Assembly: GCA_015956445.1 (NCBI GenBank)
Contig: WIUZ02000003.1
Span: 1,240,001-1,304,000 of the forward strand
Direction: 5' to 3'
DNA: 64,000 nt
Source: Thelephora terrestris
Taxonomy: Eukaryota; Basidiomycota; Agaricomycetes; Thelephorales; Thelephoraceae
The position numbers and the translations under genes are program-made. Under the pieces are notes generated by a model. The model saw only the letters and a program-made list of their open reading frames with translations, had not been told where the DNA came from and searched no databases. Every line of letters starts with the position of its first letter. The first letter of the stretch is position 1. Below, piece after piece: positions 30,450 to 41,426 of the stretch.

Positions 30450-31042
30450 ATGTCTGCTTTCACTGCCAACGACGCCATTCTCAACGCTGCCGCCGTCCCC
30501 TTCACTCCGTCCTTTGAGACGGATGCTCCCTACAATGTGGAGCAACACTTGTACGATACCCCTGCCAACATCGCCCACGACAATCAGGTCGCCATCAATT
30601 TCCTTACCGCCCATAACGCCCCTGCCGAGTTCTGGGAACAAGCCGGTTTCGAAGATCCCAGGCTTTCTGGGCCTGTGGTCCGGGCTCAGCACCCTGCAGC
30701 CGTTCAGTTATTGGACGTCATGGAAAGGGACCGGGAGGATAGGATTGCGAAGTTGGAGAAGCGAGTGGACCTTATGTACGTCATCATGAACAGTTTGAAT
30801 GACGACTTTTCTCACTTTGCTTTGGAACATTGGGGACCTTTCCAGGCATCTCTCTTCCGACATTTCGGACACCAATGTCACGGGGCTTATTGCACCGACC
30901 CCCCTTGCAAGTCCCCAGTCATCCCTTCGCCACCGCCAGGATCGGGGCATTCCTCTCCCTCCATCCCCTCCCTGGAGTCCTGCCCCAGTTCGCCAGATGG
31001 TGGAGAGGTCCCAGAAGAAGAAGACCCGCAAGAGTCCGATGA
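30450..31042 (+). pseudogene. Cassette ORF2, copy 3 (partial)
   Basis: Starts MSAFTANDAILNAAAVPF and follows the other copies through DREDRIAKLEKRVDLMYVI and the Pro/Ser-rich region. Cassette similarity ends near 31042 and the frame then runs into host sequence to 31214. A fossil fragment of the LTR-kin cassette. Confidence 0.55.
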
Positions 31043-31331
31043 TCCCACTGATATAGTTTTGTCATATTTAATCTTTTTATCTCCTGCTGGTTCATCGCCG
31101 TTCGCCCCCTCATTCAAGATGGCTGATGCATCGATATTTTACATGTTTTCCCCTCGCGCTCCATATCTTGGTGAAAGTAATGTCAGAGGTCTGCTGATTT
31201 TCCATCTGAACTAACCTGCCACTTACCAGAGCTGCAACAACGAGACCGGTTGATTGACTCACAAGTCTACCTCAAGATTATCAACCGGAAGGAAGTCCGC
31301 ACGGTTGTTAATCGTGTTGGACCGAACCCGT

Positions 31332-32846
31332 TGTCGTGCTCGTGGGTGGTGTAGTGTTATGTTCTATGCAGAAGATAACTAGACCTAGTTGGTTCGCTTA
31401 GAGACTAAGTGTATAGAAGCTAAGCAGGCTGGTTGAGTAGTCTATGAACGCGACTAACAACTCCACAGGGTGAGCGGGGTTCCTCTTTCCGGCTCTCAGA
31501 CCTGATGAGTTCGCTGAGGGATCTACTCTGTGAGTGTGTCCTTCAGTATTATTCCAAGGGAATCAGACATACTATTTCACTCAGTTGGTTCCTGTTCCTT
31601 GATTAGACACTTATCTGGTGTGTGGGGGTTTGGTGGTGATTCAATGGGAATGGAGTTCCTGATCTAAGGGGAGATCAAGAGTGGAGGGGATGATCTACTG
31701 GGGTAGACCAAAGGGGGGGAAAAGAGGGGGATGCTCAAAGGGTGTGTTTTGAGGCTGAATTCCTAAGGCTGTGCTTTGATGCTGTGCTTTGATGCTGTGC
31801 TTAGGGCTGTGCCTAAGGCTGTGTTGAGGCTGTGTTGTGTGACTGGACCTAAAAAGGAAGGTGTACACTTACACCTGGGGCTGTGCTAGATATGTTGTAA
31901 AGATGACAAGATATGTTGTAAAACGGGGAGGGTATAACTGATACCCTAAACTTAGCTGCAGATGATGTCTAGTACGTCTAACTGATATGTCTTCAATAAT
32001 TTTCAGATAATAAACCTATGTCGTAAAATATGTCGTAAGTCCTTGTGGTACTGCTAAATCTGGCTGTCAGTCAGTCAGTCACTTCTCTGAGGTGGGGTTA
32101 TCTGCCTAAAGTTTCAGACTTTAGTACTACAGATACCAAGATTCCAACGTCTCAAGTGTACTAAGCTTATTCAGTTCTTCTGACTTAGAACTTCTTCTCA
32201 CAGAGGGTAGGGCTAAAATATGGTATGTGATTGCTCAAATCACTCAACCAATCAGTCCTAAGGGAATTGAGGTAGATACTTTAGGGGGTAGATGTAGAGA
32301 GAGAGGGGGTAGATGTAAAGTGGGGGGGGGGGGGAAAGAGACACTGAGCAAAAGGATGTTCAGCTGATGTGAGGATAGAGCAAACTGTGCTTTTCTCCTG
32401 AGCAGTAGGTACCTGTTTTTCTCTTAGAAGTGGGGTTGAGGTCTATATATACTATTTTACACAAGAATGTTCTAGAACATTCCAGCACTTTCCACAATGT
32501 TCCATAATATTCCGTCATGTTCCATCTGCTTCCATAGCATTCTTGGTGTGACAAGTTATCACATTTGTGACGTTCCGTCACCTTCTAGAATGTTCCAGCA
32601 CTTTCCAGCATGTTCCAGGAAGTTCCATGATGTTCTAGGGCTTTCCATGGCTATCTGATCTCTTGATCTAATCTCTAGGATCCTTATCTTATCTTATCTA
32701 GAATGTATTATAATTAGACTTTCTGTTATCTAATCTCATCAGGCTTAAATAATTTTTTAATCATTTAAATAATCCATTGTTCAACTTGTTGACTATAAAT
32801 TGTGCGTAAAATCATAAATAAATAATGATAATCCTGAGGTCCGACA
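31332..32846 (-). mobile_element. Solo LTR (family 2), minus orientation, in orphan gene
   Basis: A 1,515-bp LTR with TG...CA ends and the 4-bp duplication CCGT (31328-31331, 32847-32850), lying within exon 2 of the orphan gene. It is related to the plus-oriented copy at 36788-38228. It carries a minus-strand TATA (about 32443-32452) and heat-shock-element-like repeats beside it. A run of 14 G occurs at about 32321-32334. Fossil. Confidence 0.75.
32443..32545 (-). promoter_or_regulatory. LTR promoter with HSE-like array
   Basis: In minus orientation, inverted GAA/TTC units spaced as in heat-shock elements lie just upstream of a TATA box. The clearest is GAATGTTCTAGAACATTCC (32464-32482), about 12-20 bp from TATATATA (32443-32452), followed by several single TTCC/GGAA units to about 32545. 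The same arrangement occurs in the plus-oriented copy at 36926-37160. Confidence 0.55.
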
Positions 32847-34113
32847 CCGTGCTCCTCCACTACGCTATTGCTGGCGTCACTCCTTCGGGTGAGTGTTCCT
32901 TTGACATATCATATATCATGAACAGGTACTTAATGAACATCAGAGTCAAGGAAAAAGACTTTTCTGTGCCTTTTTTGAAGCTTTTCCGTAAGAAAAGGTG
33001 AAAAAAAGAGAAAAGTACTTACTTATAGAAGCCATGTCATGAATAAACAAAAGTTGGGCTTCCAAATATGGTAATAAGTGTCCGATAAGCGAAGGAAAAG
33101 AAGTGAAAAATCACATACAAAAATAAGTGTCAGGAACATGGTATTTTAAACTTTTTATAACACGCTCTTTCTTCGAACTCTTCTTACCATTTCTTATGTT
33201 TGAATGCTTCACACTCCTTATCCTTCACATCAATCATTCGAAACACACACATGCGCATACTATTCCAGCGAATCTACATGGCTTTACAAAGTGCTATCAT
33301 CGTCCCATCAGAAATTGACTCTATCTACGGCAGGCCTAAAGGTCATCAACCATCCATCGTGGAGATCGTAGTGCTGGCCCCTCCTTGCAAGGACCTCCCC
33401 GAACATGGCATCACCATCTTCGGCGCTCAGCTGAACGACTAGTTCAAGCTGATAGGAAGAGATGCCTTCGAGCGGACCGATCAGCCTCCCAGATGTCACC
33501 AAACTGCTGAACACCTGGTTCCACATCTCCATCACCGGGTGACCGCTCGGCAGCACTATCGACGTAGTCGGCAAGCGACCCTCCGTCTCCCTCGTCGGAC
33601 CCCTGGGTGGGATCCTGTCTTGCGAGGCGAAGCTGGTGTCAGAGTTGGATCTCTGACTCAACCTGTCGGTAAGGACAGTGGATCCGATATCGGAATCCTC
33701 GCTCCTCACCTCGACCAGACTGGTCACCATCCGACTCAACTGGTCGAGGGTAAGGATTAGCCGATGCGGTCATACGATGGGCAGGACGGCGTTGTCAGGA
33801 ACATGGTATTTTTAAACTTTTTATAACACGCTCTTTCTTCGAACTCTTCTTACCATTCTTATGTTTGAATGCTTCACATTCCTTATCCTTCACACCATTC
33901 ATTCAAAAACACACAAACGCGCATACATTCACGGCAATACGGAACAATATGGCTATATGAATGCTTATACAACGTCCTCAAAAGTCGACTCTATCTGCGG
34001 CAGGCCTGAAGGTCATCAACTGTCCATCCCGGAGATCGTAGTGCTGGCCCCTCCTCGCAAGGACCTCCCCGAACATGGCGTCACCATCTTCAGCACTCAG
34101 CTGAACGACTAGT

Positions 34114-35706
34114 TCAAGCCGATAGGAAGAGATGCCTTCGAGCGGACCGATCAGCCTCCCAGATGTCACCGAACTGCTGAACACCTCGTCCCACATCTCC
34201 ATCACCAGGTGACTGCTCGACAGCACTATCGACGTAGTCGGCGAGCGACCCTCCGTCTCCCTCATCGGACCCCTGGATGGGATCCTGCCTTGCGAGGCGA
34301 AGCTGGTGTCGGAGTTGGATCTCGGACTCGACCTGTCGGTAAGGACGGTGGACCCGATATCGGAATCCTCGCTCCTCACCTCGACCAGAGAGGTCACCAT
34401 CCGACTCAACTGGTCGAGGGTAAGGATTAGCCGACGCGGTCATACGATGAGCAGGACGGTGTCGAGAGCGTTTGCATCGCTGCCCCTTAGTCACCAGACG
34501 TACCTCGGCGACCCTCGGAGCATCTTCGGCTCGGTCAACCTCCATGACCTCATCCTTGATCTTCACCAACTGCTGCAGGACGCAACGCCCACAGTTCTCC
34601 TTGTCGGAAGCGGCCAAAGTAGAAGCCGGAGCCGGAGTCGGGACGGGAACCAAGTTCTTGATCGGAGGCGTCGCATAGGACGACGGGTTAGGAGATGGGA
34701 GTACCACCTCGTCGGCGTACTCCAACTCGAACGGAACATCGGCTGTCCCCTGACCAACCAATTTGGGACCCTCCTTACAGTTGCAGGTCTTGTCCTGCAA
34801 GGACTCGACCTGCGCCGTCAATACGGCCACCACGTTCTCGAGTTCTTCGGTCTAGAGGAAGTCTCTCAGTCATTGCATAAACCTGCAAAGGCTGAAAGCA
34901 CCTTTTCATCTCTCCTGGCCAACGCCCCCTTGATGTTGTTGTCCCGAACCTTCAACCCGGCAATCAACTCTTGATGGTTGGCGACCATTGCCTCCAACGC
35001 TTTGTTCGTTCCTTGCTGAAAAGCGGCCAAGGTCTCCTTCATCTGAAGACCCTCTGCGGACAGACGAAGGACGTCTGCCTTCGCTTCCTTTACCTCCCGC
35101 TCCAACCGTTCAACCTAGGCAGTCTGATTAGTCGAGAGTCATACTCGAATATTCAGACAGAAAACCTACCCGGCTTTCTCCCTCCCGAACGAGCGACCAC
35201 AAAAGGCTAGTGGAAGCGGTAGCATGGCGGACAGCCCTAGGAACGGTCGCTCCGTGCTCCAATAGGTCCTGATCGTAGATTCCCCTCTGCAGGGTGTACC
35301 AGAGCTCCTTCTTGATCGGATGCTTCAGCTCCCCAAACCTACCCCTCATCTGGAAGGCTACCTTCTCTGCGATGATCGTACGAACCCATAGCTCATCGTC
35401 CCAGGTCAATCCCATCAAGTGAGGGATCGTCTCCCTGAGACGTTCGGCGTCCACTTCCGTGACGACCTCTAAGATCTAGAAGCCGTTAGCTTGACATCAA
35501 CGCCTAAAAGAACGTGCCTCTACCTAGAGGAAGGCGTTAGTGCAAGCATACGAAGCTCTAGGTCTCCCCCATACCTGGTCATCAGTGGTATAGGGAGTCC
35601 CCGCCGCACAGGCATAGGTCTTGTGAGCGGTGGCACGGCAGTCAATGCGAGAGATGGTGGAGATGCCATTGGCAACTTTGTAGGTATGGTTGTTGGGGAA
35701 GGACAT
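34114..35706 (-). CDS. Antisense coiled-coil gene of unit B
   Basis: Second copy of the gene at 11709-13310: start MSFPNNHTYKVANGISTISR (35706), then PHLMGLTWDDELWVR, the coiled coil LVREGESR / EVKEAKADVLRLSAEGLQMK, the Cys pair DKTCNCKEG, and a long last segment ending at 34114 (ARRHLFLSA). Splice sites fall at the same places as in unit A. It is antisense to the LTR direction. A partial third copy of its 3' part lies in unit C (33308-33739). Function unknown. Confidence 0.55.
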
Positions 35707-36787
35707 GTTTTGGTGAGATGATGGGGAAGTTGCTGGTGTTGCTGATCAAGGATGGCTCCAAGAAGACGTCCTTCTTATAGCCTAGATCGGTGATCCTTCA
35801 TGTGACCTACCTCGACGAACCTCATTGGTCCGGGTCACATCAACTTCCGCCCCTGTACCATCATCGTTGGCTTACTACATCAAGCTGACACCTTGGCCCG
35901 CGGGACGGCCTTGGAAGAACTTCGTTCCGGAACGCCTAGAACGCGCGCGCATTAAAAATAGGTCTCAAGACCCTGATGACCCCTTGATGACATCACGAAC
36001 CCCTTTTTTTACGACCCCTCATGACTTTACGATTACGATCCACCCTGGACCCTGATCACACACATGGACAGTCACATCACAGTCTCCTAACCGGAGGAAG
36101 GAATCGCTGTTATTCGGAAGGAGTGCCTTAGACTCCTTTTGTTTAGCCAAGCGAATGTGGAGTAGCTGTTAGTGTGAAACGCCGGCGAATCTGTAATCCC
36201 TCATGTCCCATGAGTTCAGGCCCGACCTCCTCATGTTCGGATGTACGTTGAGGTTGCCACTAGTCCGTGATGCTGTTACCGCCTACAGACAACAAGGGAT
36301 GCTGCATGATCTCTTATCTCGGAGCCGCTCGAAAATTGCATGAAGCAATGGGAGGTTTTCACCTGACCCTTGGGTGTGATCCCCAGGTACGAACTTTCAT
36401 GACCCCATGCCCCTATTTCTTTTGGGACTAGTGTTATCTTTACCCCTATGTTTCATGTGGACATTCGTTATCTTTTATGCAATCCTTCACACGCTAGTAA
36501 GGCCCTTTGTCTTTATTCTCCCACGCGTCACCTCTTGTTCGCTTCCCTTACTTAGCGTTCTCACACTCCTTATCTCCCTTTGTTCTGGACTTGATAAGGG
36601 TATATTAGGGTATTGACGTCATGGCCACTCCTTTAGTATAAGTAGCAACTGTGGCTGTATTGTAGTACCTTAGTTTTGTTACCTCAGGAAATCCTCTGCC
36701 CTTCTCAGCCCAGTTGCAGTTAAGGCCAAGTCAGAGTTTCTTGTTTGATCCAAGACATCCCCATCTGCTCTCCCTCCCGCTCTGCGC

Positions 36788-38228
36788 TGTCGGACATGAG
36801 AACAACCATGTCATTATTTATGATAATTCACCACAACAAGATTAGATTAGATAAGATAACAGTCTTATCAGATAAGATTAGATTAGATAAGGACAAGAAA
36901 CTCATGGAAAGTTACAGAATGTTACAGAAAGTTCAGGAACATCCTAGAATGCGCCGGAACATCCTGGAACTTGCCGGAACATCCTGGAACTTGCTGGAAT
37001 GTTCTAGAAGGTGACGGAACGTCACACCCCATGTGACACCGGTCACGCTTTTGTGACATTTTGTCACGCTTGTGACGTCTGTCACTCCATTAATTACCAT
37101 AGAATACAGTAGAAGGCCATAGAATGTTCTAGAATAATCTCACATGAAAAAGTATATAAAGAACTCACCCCCAGTTCTAAGGAAAGGCAACTCACCCAGA
37201 ACCTTTTACCCCTCTCTCTCTCTACCCAACAGCTGTTGGCCACTGGCCAGTAGTTGTCCCCTCTATCCCCTCTTCTCTCTATAACTCACCCTCTTTTACT
37301 CTACCCCTTTTCACCAACACCCCTACTTTGCCTTACCTCCTTAGGCCTGAGTGGTTGAGTGATTTTCAGTAATCACATACCATTTTGAGCCCCACCTCTG
37401 TGTGAAATAAGTTCTAAGTTTGGACTTCTGAATAAGCTTAGTACACTTGACTCTGTGACGTAGCAATATCCTTATCTCTGTTAGTGCTGAAGGCAGACCC
37501 TTCAGGCAGAGAGTATTCTACCTCAGACTAGTGACTGACTAGGTGACAGACAGATTTAGTAATAGTACCACATTGGTATCCGACGTATCAGTATCTCAGA
37601 CATATCAAGAAGTTTATCTTATCAAGACAGGTTCTCAAGTTTCAGCAGTATCAAGTTATCAGACGTATCTCAGCAGCATTTGGACATACCTCAGCAGTAT
37701 ATTGACAGATCATCAAAACTACTCAGACATATCAGCACAGCTTCAGAAGTATTAGTACAGCCACCCCCTTAACACAGCCACAGCACAGCCACTTACACAG
37801 CCACAGTGCACAGCATTCTACACAGCCTTCTTCACAGCCTCATACACAGCCTCAATCGTATCAGTTTCACACATCATTATCTCCATTCCCGATCATCAGC
37901 GTAGATCAGGAACTCCATTCTTATCAAGATCAGCAACCCCCTTTACATTCTTACTAGGTGTTTGGACCAGGGAATATACGTGCAGTAGTGATAAAGGTTA
38001 CTGAACCCCTCTGAACACATCTGAAGGACCTACAACCTCCTTCAGCGAACTCATCAGGACAAGGAGCCGGAAAGTACGAAACCCCGCCCACCCTGTGGAG
38101 TTGATAGTCGGGATAACTGACTTCTCAACCAGCCTACTTAGTTGTTAACGCTTAGCTTCTAAGTAAACCAAGAAGGACTAGTAAGAGTTCTTATAGACCT
38201 CTTCACTACAACCTCAGCAAACTCGACA
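36788..38228 (+). mobile_element. Solo LTR (family 2), plus orientation, nested in unit B
   Basis: A 1,441-bp LTR starting TGTCGGACATGAGAAC and ending AACTCGACA, flanked by the 4-bp duplication GCGC (36784-36787, 38229-38232). The uninterrupted site is visible in unit A near 14404. It contains the HSE-like array and TATA box described separately. Its minus-oriented relative is at 31332-32846. Confidence 0.75.
36926..37160 (+). promoter_or_regulatory. HSE-like array and TATA box of solo LTR
   Basis: Repeated GGAAC/TTCC units (36926-37020), including GGAATGTTCTAGAAGG (36995-37010), and a second cluster GAATGTTCTAGAATAATC (37122-37139), end 13 bp upstream of TATATAAA (37153-37160). Alternating GAA and TTC blocks at 5-bp spacing are the consensus form of heat-shock factor sites. 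This is sequence evidence only. Confidence 0.55.
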
Positions 38229-39236
38229 GCGCGTCAACTGTGCCTCGTAACTATAGAACCCCAGCGTTCATCTTATAGAACACCTCGAGCGTCCAGTTGA
38301 TCAACTGGTGGAGTCATCAATCCTGCTGTAGGGATAAACCCTTGTTGGTTAAACCGAACAAAGTGCGGTTTAGGTTGGGTTTCCCTTTAGGATTTTGACC
38401 TGACTTGTAGTGACCTCGGACAACCTACCGGAAGAATAGAGACGTGATCGTTCTCTCACAAGCTAGTTGGACTAGTGAGTACTCTGCGGAGTCGGCTCAG
38501 TGAACTGGTAGTTGTTGGGGTAGAGTGGCCCTGACAATAAGTTCTTTGCCATCTTGCTGATGAATCACATCAGCCACGCTCCCATCAGTTCCCCCTTCAC
38601 TTCTGTTTGGAGGCTCTCGACACCCCGCACCTATTCTATACCTTCGATTTCACATCACGTCATCTCCCACCACCCCCTGGTGATTCGTTCGGCTTCAGCG
38701 TCCTCTTTGCGCTCCCCATTCAATCCAACTCTGTTGTTTTTGTACAACTCGCTCAGTTCGACCTTCGTGTGTCCGCCGACATTTCAGCCATGTCAGGAGG
38801 CTTGAAACTATGGGACCTGACCTTCAGGATCGACCACAACCACGTCTTCAGCACACTTCAATTCGAGACTCGGGACAGACATGAGAAAATTCAAATGGAA
38901 GGTAACTTTCTCTCAAGCAGCTACATTTCTCTCGACCCCGACACGAATGATGCGGTTTTTTACCGTGAACTCGGTGGTAATTCACTGCCTAGCCGCGCAG
39001 TGTCCACTCACATGCAACAGATCAACGACAGCTTAAGGCATGTTTTATCTTTATGTTCTACACAGTATATTCTTCTGCTAAACCTTTGGACAGGGACTTG
39101 ACCAAACGTGTCCAGATATATGACTGGCACAGTTTACCCATAGTTCTCTACTAAATACCTACCAACTCGCTTACGAATGTAATTTTACAATCTCAATGTT
39201 CACATGAATTCGCCGTGGCGAAGCCAGGCAGATCTT

Positions 39237-39259
39237 GTATATATATATATATATATATT
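39237..39259. repeat. (TA)n microsatellite
   Basis: An uninterrupted run of about 11 TA units in the gap between the orphan gene and the first membrane-protein remnant. Confidence 0.9.
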
Positions 39260-39485
39260 CCACAGTCGTCCGGAATCATTGCGGCTTTCGTGAAAGCGAG
39301 CGCGCGGGTTTTTTCAATTCGAATGGACTATTGAGAGCTATCAGAGTAAGTTCTGTGTTCGCTCCGCAAAGACATTGTGATGGGTCAATGCCCTTGTAAG
39401 GCCTCTGTGGGATGCGGATTCTTGTGAGGGCTGGGTGATTGAAGGGGGGATAAAAACCAGTCAACAAATGCGGAACTGCGTGCAG

Positions 39486-39755
39486 GTCATCTCCCCGTAC
39501 CTGATCATCCTACGAGTGGCCAGGCTGAGGCCATTGACGAGCGAATTAATCCCCAGAACTACAGAGTCGATCCATTTCAAGAGCCACGGGACGACGAATG
39601 GTGGTGGGCCCCTGCCCTACGGAGATCCTACGAATGCGACGAAGGTGAACTGTGCGACTCACGACGAGCCCGGTGCTGGGGTGGAGGATGCTCTCGAAGA
39701 AGTTCCCTTATCGCGGGCCATATCAAAGGACCCTGACCATCGGACGGGTCTCTAG
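39486..39755 (+). pseudogene. C-terminal exon remnant of multi-pass membrane family
   Basis: Matches only the last exon of the complete family member at 40108-41426 (opposite strand). It is preceded by an intact acceptor (GTGCAG) and starts VISPYLIILRVARLRPLTSE. It reaches EEVPL, where the complete gene ends, but then reads on to a stop at 39755. No upstream exons are present on this strand, so this is a decayed duplicate. Confidence 0.6.
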
Positions 39756-40107
39756 GTTGGGATTATCTGCTGTTTTCTCCGTACTCCTCATCACCCCTAC
39801 TCGCTTTGGTCCTTGAAAACGACGGCGAGCATTCACCCATGTCCGGACTCATGCCCCGCCGTTATTGCGATTGTAGACATGGTGACAGTCTTGTATTCAT
39901 CTTTTCCAAGCAAACACAAAAAAGAGGAAGAAGAGCCTATAATAAAACACGAGTAACAGTGTGATCGAAGTTTGGGCATACATGATTGTTTGACTTGGTT
40001 TTGAAGGGGAAAAGCGGGCGGGAATCAATGTTATTCGAACGAAACGAGAAAAGAGTCCTAATAGATACGAGGTGGCGAACCGCCAAAAAAAACCCCTCTA
40101 TGCCCCA
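39756..40107. other. Short intergenic gap
   Basis: Nothing recognised apart from AATAAAA near 39940, which could serve as a polyadenylation signal for plus-strand transcription. Confidence 0.3.
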
Positions 40108-41426
40108 TCACAATGGAACCTCTTCGATGGCATTGAAGTTCTCGTCTCTGGCACCAAGCTCGCCGGGACCCTCACCATCCACTTCCGTCGCATTAGTGGC
40201 CCGCTCTCCACCAAGAAGGGATCCATCACCATTCGTCGACCCTTGGCTCCTGAACTGCATCGACTCGATGGACCCGGAGATCGATTCGCTTGTCAATGCT
40301 CTCCTATTGGCGACTCTTAGAATGATCAGATACGGAGCAATGACCTGTGTGTAAACATAATCAGAAAGCAATGTCCCAAGGTAGCAGCGCATTGGGAAAG
40401 GTGAAGACGCTACGAACCTGCATTGGGCCACCAATTTTTGAGAATATTTCTCCGATCCAACTGCCAACCGCCCAGGGCAAGGTAAATGTTAGAAGAGTGA
40501 CAGCGTAAAGTGCACAAGACTCGACGATCATTGCGGCGATTGCTGTGTACAATCCGCTAGGCCCATCCGAAGCTCCCAGAACCACTCGAAGGTTCCTCCT
40601 ATGCCGGATGAGTCGCGTGACAATCATGAGCGTGAGGAGGACGTTAAGCACAAGGGAAATTGAATAGTATGAAGTGGTGAAGTTTCTCCCGCCGGTGGTT
40701 CCCCACTTTATTCCCGAGTTTTGGTAAACTTGCGTGATACCCATCGCTATATCAGTGGTATTTATCAATGTGTCACTGTCGGCTTCTGGAGGACTTGGGC
40801 ACATACTGACAGAGGCGAGGTACATCAGGTACGGGAAGGTCATTGCCCAATGGTTCATGGAATAAATGACATAGCAACGATGCAGCTGGAGGATAAACCT
40901 GAGTTGAACACTTAGGCAACTGGGTTTGGAATGCGGCCTACCAAAAGGCCATCAGCTAGCCACTGGTTCAAGGGGAACATGGCTGCGTAAAAAGTCCAGA
41001 GCACCCTGGTGCCAGGGATCGAATCATATCCGAGTGGTCCAGGAGGGTATTCGTCGTTACCAGGAAATTCTCGGTTCTTGATGTACTCAGCGGACATCCG
41101 GTACGAATTGATCCCAATGGGTGCTGTAATAATCGAGAACATGGCCACGGTGTGGACGACGAGCGCCCACTTAACAGCCTTCTTGATAGGTTTACTGGGA
41201 TTAAGCAACACACGCATGCACTGAAAGAACAGAGCGATGACAATCCCTAAAAGATGGGTCAAACAGGCAGAGTAAGCATGGATGGGCGGGTGTGGGTCAG
41301 CGTACCATAGGATATTGCACCAATGAAGTATCCTGCAAAAAGATCCTTCTCCGCAAGGTACACCCAAGGTGGGATCTGGGGGGCGTTGGGGTGACTGGAC
41401 CAGGGCTGTTCCGGAGAGTCAGACAT
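40108..41426 (-). CDS. Multi-pass membrane protein, fungal 7-TM-like family (copy M1)
   Basis: Integral membrane protein of unknown function, from a family with several copies in this window. Minus-strand exons: 41426-41306, 41246-40942, 40898-40807, 40746-40418, 40344-40108, with introns 43-73 nt. It begins MSDSPEQPWSSHPNAPQIPP. Seven to eight hydrophobic segments can be seen, among them GIVIALFFQCMRVLL, WALVVHTVAMFSIITAPIGI, the conserved MFPLNQWLADGLL followed by HRCYVIYSMNHW, SLVLNVLLTLMIVTRLI and the helix before PWAVGSW. The cytosol-like tail is acidic and ends NAIEEVPL. Its exon pattern matches copy M2 (54210-55507) exactly, which confirms the model. Confidence 0.8.

Larger units (their letters stand above)
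29174..31042 (+). mobile_element. Two-ORF LTR-like cassette, copy 3 (partial)
   Basis: The left 1.87 kb of the same cassette, starting TGTCAGGGTTGTAGGCC. It has ORF1 (29194-29817), the promoter array (about 30115-30255) and most of ORF2 (from 30450). Similarity to the other copies ends at about 31042, 77 bp before the ATG of a host orphan gene. The right end is not present, so no target duplication can be checked. Broken. Confidence 0.8.
33128..38536 (+). mobile_element. LTR-like composite (units C and B) in orphan-gene intron
   Basis: A 5,409-bp insertion starting TGTCAGGAACATGG and ending GAGTGGCCCTGACA, with a perfect 5-bp duplication ATAAG (33123-33127, 38537-38541). The left 665 bp (unit C, 33128-33792) repeat the left end of the main unit B (33793-38536), so the composite has a duplicated left end. 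Unit B matches unit A: minus-strand coiled-coil gene (34114-35706) and LTR-like right part with the same terminus. A family-2 solo LTR (36788-38228) is nested in the right part. No retroelement enzyme seen. Fossil. Confidence 0.75.
31119..39154 (+). pseudogene. Host orphan gene disrupted by LTR-like insertions
   Basis: Not recognised. Exon 1 (31119-31188) begins MADASIFYMFSPRAPYLGES. Exon 2 starts at 31230 (QQRDRLIDSQVYLKIINRKE) and is interrupted by a 1.5-kb solo LTR (31332-32846), resuming at 32851 to a donor at 32889. The following intron now contains a 5.4-kb composite (33128-38536). The next exon is 38589-39037 (DTPHLFYTFDFTSRHLPPPP; LWDLTFRIDHNHVFSTLQFE). A GC-AG intron (39038-39093) leads to a short last exon ending at 39154 (RVQIYDWHSLPIVLY). 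Frames agree across these joins, which supports one gene. No domain assigned. The exon-2 insertion should abolish function. Confidence 0.55.

Noticed and set aside
8458-38536. Polinton or other capsid-bearing element
   Set aside because: No capsid, polymerase B, ATPase or envelope-like pattern seen in any frame.
40072-40320. Plus-strand frame over the last exon of M1
   Set aside because: Shadow of the well-supported minus-strand exon 40344-40108.
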